Position numbers and translations under genes: made by a program. From an uncultured Collinsella sp. (GTDB taxonomy: Bacteria > Actinomycetota > Coriobacteriia > Coriobacteriales > Coriobacteriaceae): a stretch of 19,821 bases of DNA. The notes below the pieces were generated by a model. The model did no database searches. It was given only the letters and a program-made list of their open reading frames with translations, and was not told the origin of the DNA. The stretch covers positions 1-19,821 of the forward strand of contig UQXT01000036.1 in assembly GCA_900545075.1 (NCBI GenBank). Reading direction: 5' to 3'. Of the stretch, positions 13,845 to 19,821 are shown piece after piece; position 1 is the stretch's first letter, and every line of letters starts with the position of its first letter.

Positions 13845-14402
13845 CTATTTCTTGAACGGGAAACCGAAGGCGTCCAGAAGGGCCTTGGCCTCCTCATCGG
13901 TGTTGGCGGTGGTCACGAAAGTGATGTCCATACCACGCTGGTGATCGACGGAGTCGAAGTCGATCTCGGGGAAGATGAGCTGCTCGGTGACGCCCATGGA
14001 GAAGTTACCACGGCCGTCGAAGCTCTTGGCGGAGATGCCACGGAAGTCGCGGATACGGGGGATCGCGACGGAGGTCAGACGATCGAAGAACTCCCACATA
14101 CGGTCGCCACGCAGGGTAACCTTGCAGCCGATCGGCATACCAGCGCGCAGGCGGAAGGTAGCGATGGACTTGCGGGCACGGGTGATCATCGGCTGCTGGC
14201 CGGTGATGGCGCGCAGGTCGCGCACGGCACCGTCGATGGCCTTGGAATCGGTAGCGGCCTCGCCGACACCCATGTTCACGACGATCTTCTCAAACTTGGG
14301 GATCATCATGACGTTCTCGTACTGGAACTTGTCCTGAAGCTGCTGCTTGACCTCGTTGTTGTACTTGGTCTTCAGACGCGGCACATACTTCTCTTCTGCC
14401 AT
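13845..14402 (-). CDS. rplE: 50S ribosomal protein L5
   Basis: The 185-residue protein shows YENVMMIPKFEKIVVNMGVGEA, the GQQPMITRARKSIATFRLRAGMPIGCKVTLRG block and the C-terminal DHQRGMDITFVTTANTDEEAKALL, all standard L5. L5 binds 5S rRNA and contacts the P-site tRNA. The ATG at 14402 has AAGGAG seven bases before it. This is the first gene of the cluster here: the genes normally upstream (rplX, rplN, rpsQ) are absent, and a promoter and folded leader precede it instead. Confidence 0.97.
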   Translation of the reverse strand: MAEEKYVPRLKTKYNNEVKQQLQDKFQYENVMMIPKFEKIVVNMGVGEAATDSKAIDGAVRDLRAITGQQPMITRARKSIATFRLRAGMPIGCKVTLRGDRMWEFFDRLTSVAIPRIRDFRGISAKSFDGRGNFSMGVTEQLIFPEIDFDSVDHQRGMDITFVTTANTDEEAKALLDAFGFPFKK

Positions 14403-14539
14403 TGTTCACTCCTTCTTGGGGTTTTAAGCACGGGGCGTGGCCACGATGGGTTGTCCTCGTGCCTCCTGGCTGCATCCGCGCCGCTCATGGCATTTCGCGG
14501 TTTGGACTCGACGCAGCAGGAGCCGACAAAACAATCGGT
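14403..14539 (-). promoter_or_regulatory. Structured 5' leader of rplE mRNA
   Basis: Between the predicted promoter and rplE lie about 137 bases that can form two stems. Stem 1 pairs 14463-14473 with 14513-14522 (ten pairs, one bulged base) and has an inner CCGCG/CGCGG stem (14476-14480 with 14496-14500). Stem 2 pairs GCACGGGG (14428-14435) with CCTCGTGC (14455-14462). Stem 2 ends right beside stem 1. A protein-binding autoregulatory leader is a reasonable inference, by analogy with other ribosomal operons. It is not a leader family I recognise. Confidence 0.45.
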
Positions 14540-14568
14540 ACTATACGCGCATCGGGAGCGTATTTCCA
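14540..14568 (-). promoter_or_regulatory. Predicted promoter of the rplE-initiated ribosomal operon
   Basis: On the minus strand TGGAAA (14563-14568) and TATAGT (14540-14545) stand 17 bases apart, matching the housekeeping boxes at 4/6 and 5/6. They lie between palindrome copy B and the rplE leader, where a promoter is needed because rplE has no upstream ribosomal gene. Confidence 0.55.
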
Positions 14569-14629
14569 GAAAAACCTCGTCTGCCTGCACAACTCCACAA
14601 CTCCCCCGCACAAATGGGTCCCAACAAGC

Positions 14630-14696
14630 AGTTGCGGTGAAATAGGGACTGTTTGGCGGCCTAACAGGCTTAAACAGTCCGTATTTCACCGCAACT
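14630..14696. repeat. 67-bp palindromic repeat, copy B
   Basis: Arms 14630-14654 and 14672-14696 are inverted repeats with 24 of 25 matches. The element ends 17 bases past the xdhC stop and precedes the rplE promoter. It has the same length as copy A (203-269), the same first 16 bases and the same TTAAACA at offset 40. The stem bases that differ from copy A are changed in both arms together. It could stop or stabilise xdhC transcripts, though there is no T-run. Confidence 0.85.
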
Positions 14697-14713
14697 TATT
14701 GGTGGGGATGCGA

Positions 14714-15757
14714 TTAGCGCTTGCGGGGGACGAGTTTGGTGCGGCGCAGGTGGATCATCTCGGCGGCGATGGAGATGGCGATCTCCTCGGGGTCCTCGGC
14801 CTCGATGGCAACGCCGATCGGAAGGTGCAGCTCGTCGATCTGGTCCTGCGTAAAGCCTTCCTGCTCCAGGCGGGCACGCACAAAGGCCGTCTTACGGCGC
14901 GAACCCAGACAGCCCAGGTAGGCAGGCTTGGCGCGCATGGCCTGAATCACCACGTCGATATCGGACTTGTGGCCTGCTGTGGCCACGACCACCAAGTCGC
15001 GCGGGCCGATAGGGCACAGCTCGCCCAGGTTTTTGTAGTCGACCAGACGACGGTCGTAAACGCCGGGCACCCATTCGGGCGTCAACGTGCCGGGGCGGTC
15101 ATCGCAGGCCACGACGGCAAAGCCCGCCGCCGTGAGCACGCGCGCCGTCGCGGCGCCTACGTGTCCGCAGCCAAAGATGTAGGTCAGGCCCTCGGGGCAG
15201 AGCGTCTCGATGTGCGCCGGGGGAATCTCGGAGGCAACGTTGGTGTAGGTGACCTTACTCCCCTCTTCCCTCAGCGAAAGCTCGGGGCAACCCACCATGG
15301 TGCGGCGCGACTCCTCGCCATGGTATTCGGCAGCGTCGCCTTCGAGCGCGCTTGCGATAAACGGCTCAAAATCGATGACGAAGTCGCCGATGCGGCGATA
15401 CGCCAAGACGTCGGCAACCGACTGGAACAACGGTGCCTGGGTCGCGTCCAGGTGCAGATAGCACAGGCAGATGGCTCCGCCGCAGATCATGCCGGTATCG
15501 GAGTTCTCCCCGCCCATGGTGTAGCGGACCAGACGCGATTGCCCTGCGGCCAGCAGCTCGCGCGCCTCGTTCAGCGCAAAGAGCTCGATCTTGCCGCCGC
15601 CGATAGTGCCCGCCTGGCTACCGTCGGCAAAGACGGCCATCCAGGCGCCCACGCCGCGCGGCGACGACCCCGCCGTGCCGGCTACGACCACGAGCTCGCA
15701 CGTCTCGCCAGCACGCAGGGCGACAAGCGCCGCATTCACAACATCGAGCTTTTCCAT
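14714..15757 (-). CDS. xdhC: XdhC/CoxI-family molybdenum hydroxylase maturation protein
   Basis: The 347-residue protein has both XdhC domains. The N-terminal part holds AGTAGSSPRGVG (26-37), GTIGGGKIE (50-58) and DTGMICGG (87-94). The C-terminal part is a Rossmann fold starting at YIFGCGHVG (193-201) and ending with the LGSRRKTAFVRARL and LPIGVAIEAEDPEEIAISIAAEMI blocks. XdhC proteins bind the molybdenum cofactor and promote insertion of its terminal sulfur (in selenium-dependent enzymes, possibly selenium) before the cofactor enters the hydroxylase. The ATG at 15757 has AGAAGG upstream. It lies nine bases after yqeB, so both are in one operon. Its target enzyme is not in the window. Confidence 0.92.
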   Translation of the reverse strand: MEKLDVVNAALVALRAGETCELVVVAGTAGSSPRGVGAWMAVFADGSQAGTIGGGKIELFALNEARELLAAGQSRLVRYTMGGENSDTGMICGGAICLCYLHLDATQAPLFQSVADVLAYRRIGDFVIDFEPFIASALEGDAAEYHGEESRRTMVGCPELSLREEGSKVTYTNVASEIPPAHIETLCPEGLTYIFGCGHVGAATARVLTAAGFAVVACDDRPGTLTPEWVPGVYDRRLVDYKNLGELCPIGPRDLVVVATAGHKSDIDVVIQAMRAKPAYLGCLGSRRKTAFVRARLEQEGFTQDQIDELHLPIGVAIEAEDPEEIAISIAAEMIHLRRTKLVPRKR

Positions 15758-15766
15758 TGCCGCCTT

Positions 15767-16561
15767 CTATCCTCTAAAGATATCGGTGAGCATAGCGAGT
15801 GCCTCGAGCACGCCGCCGCCGACCGACGTCGCCTTGTCCGAAATATAGTTGATGTAGCTGGCGTCACCGCGCGGGTCGACATCGGCGCACTTAAAGCCCT
15901 CGGTGACTTGAACGCCGTCTGCCAAAAGGCCGCGCAGGCAGCCGTCAATCGTCGTGAACATGGGCGTATCGCCCGCATACCCGATCACATCGCCGGCACT
16001 CACGATGTCGCCGATCGCGCGGTCGGACCTAAACACACCGGCGGCGGGGCTGTGGATAACACGCTCCTTGCCATAGCCGGCGATGACACCCGGCACGCCC
16101 GTATTGGGCTGGGGTGAGCCCTGGGTGATGACGCGGCCGAGGAAATGACCGCGCATAGTCTCGACCACGGCATCGCAATCAACCGGCGCGGCAAAGCCCG
16201 GCCCTACCGCGATGACGGCAGGAGCCATGTCGCGCGTGGTGCCCAAGTTGCGCTTGGCCAGGATCGCGTCGACCACAGCCGAGGGCTTAAGCTCGCCGAG
16301 CATCTGTGCCTGGGGGTCCACCACCACGGCGACATCCCCCGCCTCGATAATTGCAAGCGCCTCGGCCGGCGTTTGCGCCAAGCGAGCACGAATGCCCTCG
16401 ACCTTGACCTCTCCCAGGCGAATGGCCTCGCAAAAACTGATCGTGCGACGGATGCACGTGGGGACCGCGATATCGGCCATGACGACCGACACGCCGGCGC
16501 GCACCAAGCGAGCGGCGACGCCCGTGGCGATATCGCCGGCGCCGCGAACATAAACGAGCAT
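15767..16561 (-). CDS. yqeB: YqeB-type selenium-dependent molybdenum hydroxylase accessory protein
   Basis: The 264-residue protein begins MLVYVRGAGDIATGVAARLVRAG, a nucleotide-binding Rossmann start. It continues with the EF2563/YqeB-type sequence VVDPQAQMLGELKPSAVVDAILAKRNLGT and the later GDIVSAGDVIGYAGDTP. The family co-occurs with selenium-dependent molybdenum hydroxylases, but its biochemical role is not established. The ATG at 16561 follows GGGAGGTG. It heads the operon with xdhC and is divergent from yqeC, with 102 bases between them. The identification rests on family resemblance plus context, and both agree. Confidence 0.88.
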   Translation of the reverse strand: MLVYVRGAGDIATGVAARLVRAGVSVVMADIAVPTCIRRTISFCEAIRLGEVKVEGIRARLAQTPAEALAIIEAGDVAVVVDPQAQMLGELKPSAVVDAILAKRNLGTTRDMAPAVIAVGPGFAAPVDCDAVVETMRGHFLGRVITQGSPQPNTGVPGVIAGYGKERVIHSPAAGVFRSDRAIGDIVSAGDVIGYAGDTPMFTTIDGCLRGLLADGVQVTEGFKCADVDPRGDASYINYISDKATSVGGGVLEALAMLTDIFRG

Positions 16562-16663
16562 TCCCGGGGCACCTCCCTGTGCTACGGTTTGAGCAGAGCA
16601 AAAGCGGTTCTGCCGCTACGCTAATGATTATTTCTTATCGCAGCATTATACGGCGGTGAACAG
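16562..16663. promoter_or_regulatory. Divergent promoter region between yqeB and yqeC
   Basis: This 102-base gap must carry promoters for both directions. A perfect TATAAT reads on the minus strand at 16645-16650, but its -35 region is poor and it is about 80 bases from yqeB. A small hairpin, AGCGG TTCTG CCGCT, occupies 16603-16617. I see no recognisable operator. Confidence 0.35.
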
Positions 16664-17401
16664 ATGGAAACGGTTAACGGCAGCCTTGCCTCCACGCTCA
16701 AGATTGAGCCGGGCATCACCGCGATCATCGGCAGCGGCGGCAAGTCGACCCTGCTAAAGACGCTCGGCCTTGAGCTTATGCGTGCCGGCGGCCGCGTGCT
16801 CCTCTGCACCACCACGCACATGTTTCCCGTCGCCGGCGTGCCATGGGACGGGTCGAGCCGTCGCCTGGACGCTGCGCCCTGGAAGCCAGGTGCCGCACAT
16901 ATCCCTGGTTGCACCTGCGAGGCCTGCGCGGGGCTTGTGCGGGGAAGCATCTGCCAAGCAGGCGTCTTGGACCCCCAGACGGGCAAGCTCTCCTCCCCTG
17001 CCGAACCGCTCGACCAGCTGGCGCAGCGCTTTGACTACGTCCTGGCCGAGGCGGACGGCAGCAAGCAGCTCCCGCTCAAGGCGCACGCCGCCTGGGAGCC
17101 GGTCGTTCCCGCCGGTACGGCCAATGCCGTCTGGCTCGTCGGCGCCTCGGGATTCGGCAAGCCCATCAACGAAGCCGTCCACCGCCCCGAGCTCTTTTGC
17201 GAGCGCTGCGGTTGCGAGCTCACCGACATCGCCACGCCCGAGCGCGTCGCCCGGGTGCTCAATGCCGAGATGCAGGCGCTGGAACTCAACACCGCTCGCA
17301 TCATGCTCAACCAGGTCGACACGCTCAACGACCCCACGATGGTCGACCGCTTCGAGGCCGCCCTCGGCCGCCCCATCGTCGCCACCAGCTTAAAAGGGTA
17401 G
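16664..17401 (+). CDS. yqeC: YqeC-type selenium-dependent hydroxylase accessory protein (P-loop)
   Basis: The 245-residue protein has a P-loop-like IIGSGGKST (21-29), a TTTHMF motif (49-54) and the YqeC hallmark AEADGSKQLPLKAHAAWEPVVP (129-149). The family is predicted to be an ATP- or GTP-using partner in selenium-dependent molybdenum hydroxylase maturation; its reaction is unknown. Two cysteine groups stand out, C83/C85/C88 with C97 nearby, and C179/C182/C184, which could bind a metal. The start ATG at 16664 follows GGCGGTGA. It is divergent from yqeB and ends 20 bases before the convergent end of the MocA-like gene. Confidence 0.88.
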   Translation: METVNGSLASTLKIEPGITAIIGSGGKSTLLKTLGLELMRAGGRVLLCTTTHMFPVAGVPWDGSSRRLDAAPWKPGAAHIPGCTCEACAGLVRGSICQAGVLDPQTGKLSSPAEPLDQLAQRFDYVLAEADGSKQLPLKAHAAWEPVVPAGTANAVWLVGASGFGKPINEAVHRPELFCERCGCELTDIATPERVARVLNAEMQALELNTARIMLNQVDTLNDPTMVDRFEAALGRPIVATSLKG

Positions 17402-17421
17402 CTAATTTGGAACGGGGCTCT

Positions 17422-18036
17422 TTATTGTTTGATAAAGTCCGCCACGCGATCAAAGTACGAGCAGGCCGCGATGTGCTCTGAGACGCGGCGCTGGTCCTTG
17501 GCGGTGTCAACATCCCACAGCTCGTACGCGCGCGCCTCGACCAACTGGACATCGGCGCGGCCGCGCAGCAGCGACGATCCGCCATCCTTGCCCTTAAGCC
17601 CCATAAGGTCGGGAAAGAGACTCGCAGGGAACAGCACCGGCGAGGCGGGTTCGCCGTTTAGAGCAAGACGCACGGGCGCGACGCCGCCGTTGGCCTTAAA
17701 AGCACCGGCGAGCGCCTCAAAGGAATCCGAACTCACGAGCGGCTGATCGCCCGGCAAAAAGAGGCAGCCCTTCCAGCCGCGATCGGCTCCCCAGGTAAGA
17801 CCGGCGCGCACACTCTCGCTCCTGAACGCACCATCGTGCAGCGCGCACGCGCAGCGCAGCTCACGGCAAATGTCGGCAACTTGGGGCCAGCGCGTTGTAA
17901 CAACAACGTCAAATCCTCTGGGCACCGACTCGATCGTCCGCTGAATCAACGGCTTTCCACAGATGTCGGCAAACATCTTGTTAGAGCCAAAACGTTTGCC
18001 CTCGCCCGAAGCCATAATGACGCAACCAAGTTTCAT
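17422..18036 (-). CDS. mocA: MocA-like nucleotidyltransferase (molybdenum cofactor cytidylyltransferase family)
   Basis: The 204-residue protein starts MKLGCVIMASGEGKRFGSNK, the nucleotide-binding signature of MobA-like transferases. It has the FLPGDQPL motif (93-100), where the aspartate binds the metal and NTP. MocA enzymes use CTP to attach CMP to molybdopterin for the xanthine dehydrogenase family; a MobA-type GTP activity cannot be excluded. The neighbours xdhC, yqeB and yqeC support MocA. I chose the ATG at 18034-18036, because GGGGAGGT lies seven bases before it; the longer frame (to 18093) adds 19 unconserved residues. It is convergent with yqeC, and no terminator is visible in the 20-base gap. 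Confidence 0.82.
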   Translation of the reverse strand: MKLGCVIMASGEGKRFGSNKMFADICGKPLIQRTIESVPRGFDVVVTTRWPQVADICRELRCACALHDGAFRSESVRAGLTWGADRGWKGCLFLPGDQPLVSSDSFEALAGAFKANGGVAPVRLALNGEPASPVLFPASLFPDLMGLKGKDGGSSLLRGRADVQLVEARAYELWDVDTAKDQRRVSEHIAACSYFDRVADFIKQ

Positions 18037-18259
18037 GGCAATACCTCCCCTGAAGCCATCGTACCCATAACTCGCGCCACGGGGCATCCACATCGAAAGC
18101 GCTTATCCCGCACGCCCACGATGCAAAAAGAGGGCAGCGGGTGCATAAAGATGGTGTCCTGGCCGTTGGCGGTCTTATAACGCAGCGACGCTTTCGTTAT
18201 TTGCGAACAAGTGGGGTTTATGGCACAGTGAGCCCAAACAAATTTTTAGGAAGGCACCC

Positions 18260-18913
18260 ATGACCCCCGCACAGATTGAGTTTTACAAGCGCCTTGCACA
18301 CAGTCTGGCGCTCCAATTTGGTCCCAACTGTGAAATCGTCGTCCACGATCTGGAGACCGGGGACATGGACCACTCTATCGTGGCGATCGAAAACGGCCAC
18401 GTCAGCGGACGCAAACTGGGCGACGACCCCAGCCACACCGTGCTCGAGTCCATGCACGAGGATACCACCGAGGCCCACGACCGCGCGCCGTACCTCACCA
18501 AGACAGCCGATGGCAAGCTGCTCAAATCGTCGACCATCTTCATTCGCGATGACGACGGCAACCCCGTTGGCATTATGGGCATCAACTTTGACATCACGCT
18601 CATGAAGGCGTTTGAGCGTTCGCTCGACGCGCTCACCGGCACGGGTGACAAGGGTTACACCGAGCCCGAGCCCATCACCAAAAACATCGGCGACCTGCTC
18701 GAAGATCTGCTGCGCGAGTGCGAACAGTACGTGGGCAAGCCCGCCACCCTCATGACCAAGGACGAGCGCATTCGTGCTATCGGATATCTCGACCGTCGTG
18801 GTGCCTTCCTTATCTCCAAATCGAGTGAGCGCGCCTGCGAGTTCTTTGGCATCTCCAAGTACAGCTTCTACAGCTACCTCAACGAGGCCAAGGCAGAGGC
18901 GGACGACAAGTAA
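18260..18913 (+). CDS. YheO/DauR-like PAS and helix-turn-helix regulator
   Basis: The 217-residue protein has an N-terminal YheO-type PAS domain (about 5-118), seen in FGPNCEIVVHDLETGDMDHSIVAIENGHVSGRKLG and the closing GNPVGIMGINFDITLM. A C-terminal helix-turn-helix (about 165-210) reads GAFLISKSSERACEFFGISKYSFYSYLNEAK, the family's usual layout. Such proteins are cytoplasmic transcription regulators that sense an unknown small ligand; DauR of Pseudomonas responds to arginine. The ATG at 18260 has AGGAAGG five bases upstream. It is transcribed away from the molybdenum hydroxylase genes with a 220-base gap between them, so regulation of those genes is possible but only inferred. Confidence 0.85.
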   Translation: MTPAQIEFYKRLAHSLALQFGPNCEIVVHDLETGDMDHSIVAIENGHVSGRKLGDDPSHTVLESMHEDTTEAHDRAPYLTKTADGKLLKSSTIFIRDDDGNPVGIMGINFDITLMKAFERSLDALTGTGDKGYTEPEPITKNIGDLLEDLLRECEQYVGKPATLMTKDERIRAIGYLDRRGAFLISKSSERACEFFGISKYSFYSYLNEAKAEADDK

Positions 18914-18990
18914 ACGACCGGCCTGAATCATCCTCCCTGGGCGACTTCTGGAATGCGCGAATCCGAGCATCGGTGACAAGACAAGTTCCA

Positions 18991-18996
18991 TATAAT
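18991..18996 (+). promoter_or_regulatory. TATAAT -10 box before the membrane protein gene
   Basis: A perfect TATAAT lies 35 bases before the start at 19031. There is no good -35 box at 16-18 bases, so activator help or an atypical promoter is likely if it is used. Confidence 0.4.
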
Positions 18997-19030
18997 CGAA
19001 GGGCTAGACAGTTCGAAAGGATGGGACAAG

Positions 19031-19720
19031 ATGAGGTCGAGCAACGCATCGCGCGGCAGCCACGGTGGTTCTCCGACAAGCGGTACGCACGCACGCCGCA
19101 CATTTGACGAGGGCGAAGACAGCATCTTTGCGTTGAGCCTCGATGATGTGATGGGTGATCGCCCCTGGACAGCCGACGAGCTCATGGGCGACGGAACCCA
19201 TTCGGCAGGCGATCCTTCCGAGACGGCATCGTTTATCGCCGCGGCGCAGCATCTTGCGCCCGAACCGCCTGTTGCAGATCTCGACGACTTTGCGACCCGT
19301 CAGTTTGCCTTCGATTCTTGGGCTGATGCCGATCTGGACGAAACATCTGCTAGCGCGCCAACGCTCGGCGAGCCGGTAAATCCGCTTGTCGCCGTGTCCG
19401 CCTCCGAATACGAGCCGGACAGCAATGCGCAAGCTATACCCACATCCTCATATACCGATAGCCACACCGATAACGACGATTATTATGGCGACTACTACGC
19501 CGAGGAAGCGCCGCCGCGCTATTCGGAGTTCAATCCAGCAGCAAAGATTATCTTTATAGCGATCGTCATGGTGCTGCTTGGCGTCATTGCGTTTGAGGGA
19601 TTCCAGCTGTTCCGCAGCCCCGTCGAGTCAGAATCGGCAACGCAGCAAAAAGAGAACGAGAGCAAAGACTACCTCGACGTCAACAACCTCAAGGGCGACC
19701 CCAACGACGGGGACGAGTAG
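19031..19720 (+). CDS. Single-pass membrane protein with long acidic cytoplasmic region, unknown function
   Basis: I do not recognise this 229-residue protein. Residues 1-30 are basic and serine/glycine rich. Residues 30-170 are strongly acidic, low in hydrophobic runs and probably disordered, with a tyrosine-rich DDYYGDYYAEEAPPRYSEF just before the membrane segment. One clear transmembrane helix spans about 172-194 (IIFIAIVMVLLGVIAF), followed by a 35-residue acidic, glutamine- and asparagine-rich tail. No signal peptide and no catalytic motif are visible. Start: ATG 19031 with AAAGGA nine bases upstream. The composition suggests a membrane-tethered scaffold or regulator, but this is only a guess. 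A strong terminator follows, and the gene appears monocistronic. Confidence 0.75.
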   Translation: MRSSNASRGSHGGSPTSGTHARRTFDEGEDSIFALSLDDVMGDRPWTADELMGDGTHSAGDPSETASFIAAAQHLAPEPPVADLDDFATRQFAFDSWADADLDETSASAPTLGEPVNPLVAVSASEYEPDSNAQAIPTSSYTDSHTDNDDYYGDYYAEEAPPRYSEFNPAAKIIFIAIVMVLLGVIAFEGFQLFRSPVESESATQQKENESKDYLDVNNLKGDPNDGDE

Positions 19721-19749
19721 CGAAAACCGAAAATTGAGGGCCGTAAACC

Positions 19750-19792
19750 AAATCAAGCGCCGCGCATCCCTCATGCGCGGCGCTTGATTTTT
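19750..19792 (+). terminator. Very strong rho-independent terminator
   Basis: Bases 19750-19767 pair perfectly with 19773-19790 (18 pairs, loop CCCTC), and five T (19788-19792) end the stem. The A-run on the other side means it could also work for a gene on the minus strand coming from the right. It lies about 30 bases after the membrane protein stop. Confidence 0.93.
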
Positions 19793-19821
19793 GTCCGTGC
19801 GCGCTGATAAACTCCATCGTG

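Noticed and set aside
14402..16117. 571-codon plus-strand open frame over xdhC and yqeB
   Set aside because: It is antisense to two recognised genes, has no ribosome binding site or family motifs, and is explained by codon bias.
1..19821. CRISPR arrays, tRNA or rRNA genes
   Set aside because: No regularly spaced repeats and no cloverleaf or rRNA-like sequence were seen in any gap.

Overview
The window looks like a chromosomal segment of a GC-rich actinobacterium of the class Coriobacteriia, most likely Collinsella or a close relative. This is inferred from base composition, mixed ATG/GTG/TTG starts and overall protein character; no 16S gene is present to confirm it. Almost everything from 1998 to 16561 lies on the minus strand.

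Layout. (1) 1-191: the C-terminal end of a HypA-type nickel chaperone on the plus strand. (2) 192-511: an AT-richer stretch without a credible gene, holding a 67-bp palindromic element and nested inverted repeats. (3) 512-1847: a complete IS256-family insertion sequence with an intact DDE transposase and 16-bp terminal inverted repeats. (4) 1998-4588, minus: argR, a glycosyltransferase-like gene and truA. (5) 4681-14402, minus: a long ribosomal/transcription/secretion cluster, in transcription order rplE-rpsZ-rpsH-rplF-rplR-rpsE-rpmD-rplO-secY-adk-map-infA-rpmJ-rpsM-rpsK-rpsD-rpoA-rplQ, ended by a strong terminator before truA. (6) 14403-14713: a promoter and folded leader upstream of rplE, and a second copy of the 67-bp palindrome. 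(7) 14714-18036: a maturation set for selenium-dependent molybdenum hydroxylases (xdhC and yqeB on minus, yqeC divergent on plus, a MocA-like nucleotidyltransferase convergent with yqeC). (8) 18260-19821, plus: a YheO/DauR-like PAS-HTH regulator, a single-pass membrane protein of unknown function and a near-perfect 18-bp terminator.

How the genes work together. The ribosomal block supplies 30S and 50S proteins, the RNA polymerase alpha subunit, the Sec translocon, initiation factor 1, adenylate kinase and methionine aminopeptidase. It has its own promoters before rplE and before infA. It starts at rplE: the rpsQ/rplN/rplX genes that usually precede rplE are not here, and molybdoenzyme maturation genes occupy their place. 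The longer gaps inside the block hold stem-loops. The xdhC/yqeB/yqeC/mocA set would prepare the molybdenum cofactor of a hydroxylase, but the hydroxylase itself is not in the window. hypA at the left edge is a second metalloenzyme-maturation gene (nickel, hydrogenase), separated from the rest by the insertion sequence.

The observations most worth a second look are the pair of 67-bp palindromes with compensatory stem changes, the structured rplE leader at a ribosomal cluster breakpoint, and a hairpin in the insertion sequence that would bury the transposase start in read-through transcripts.
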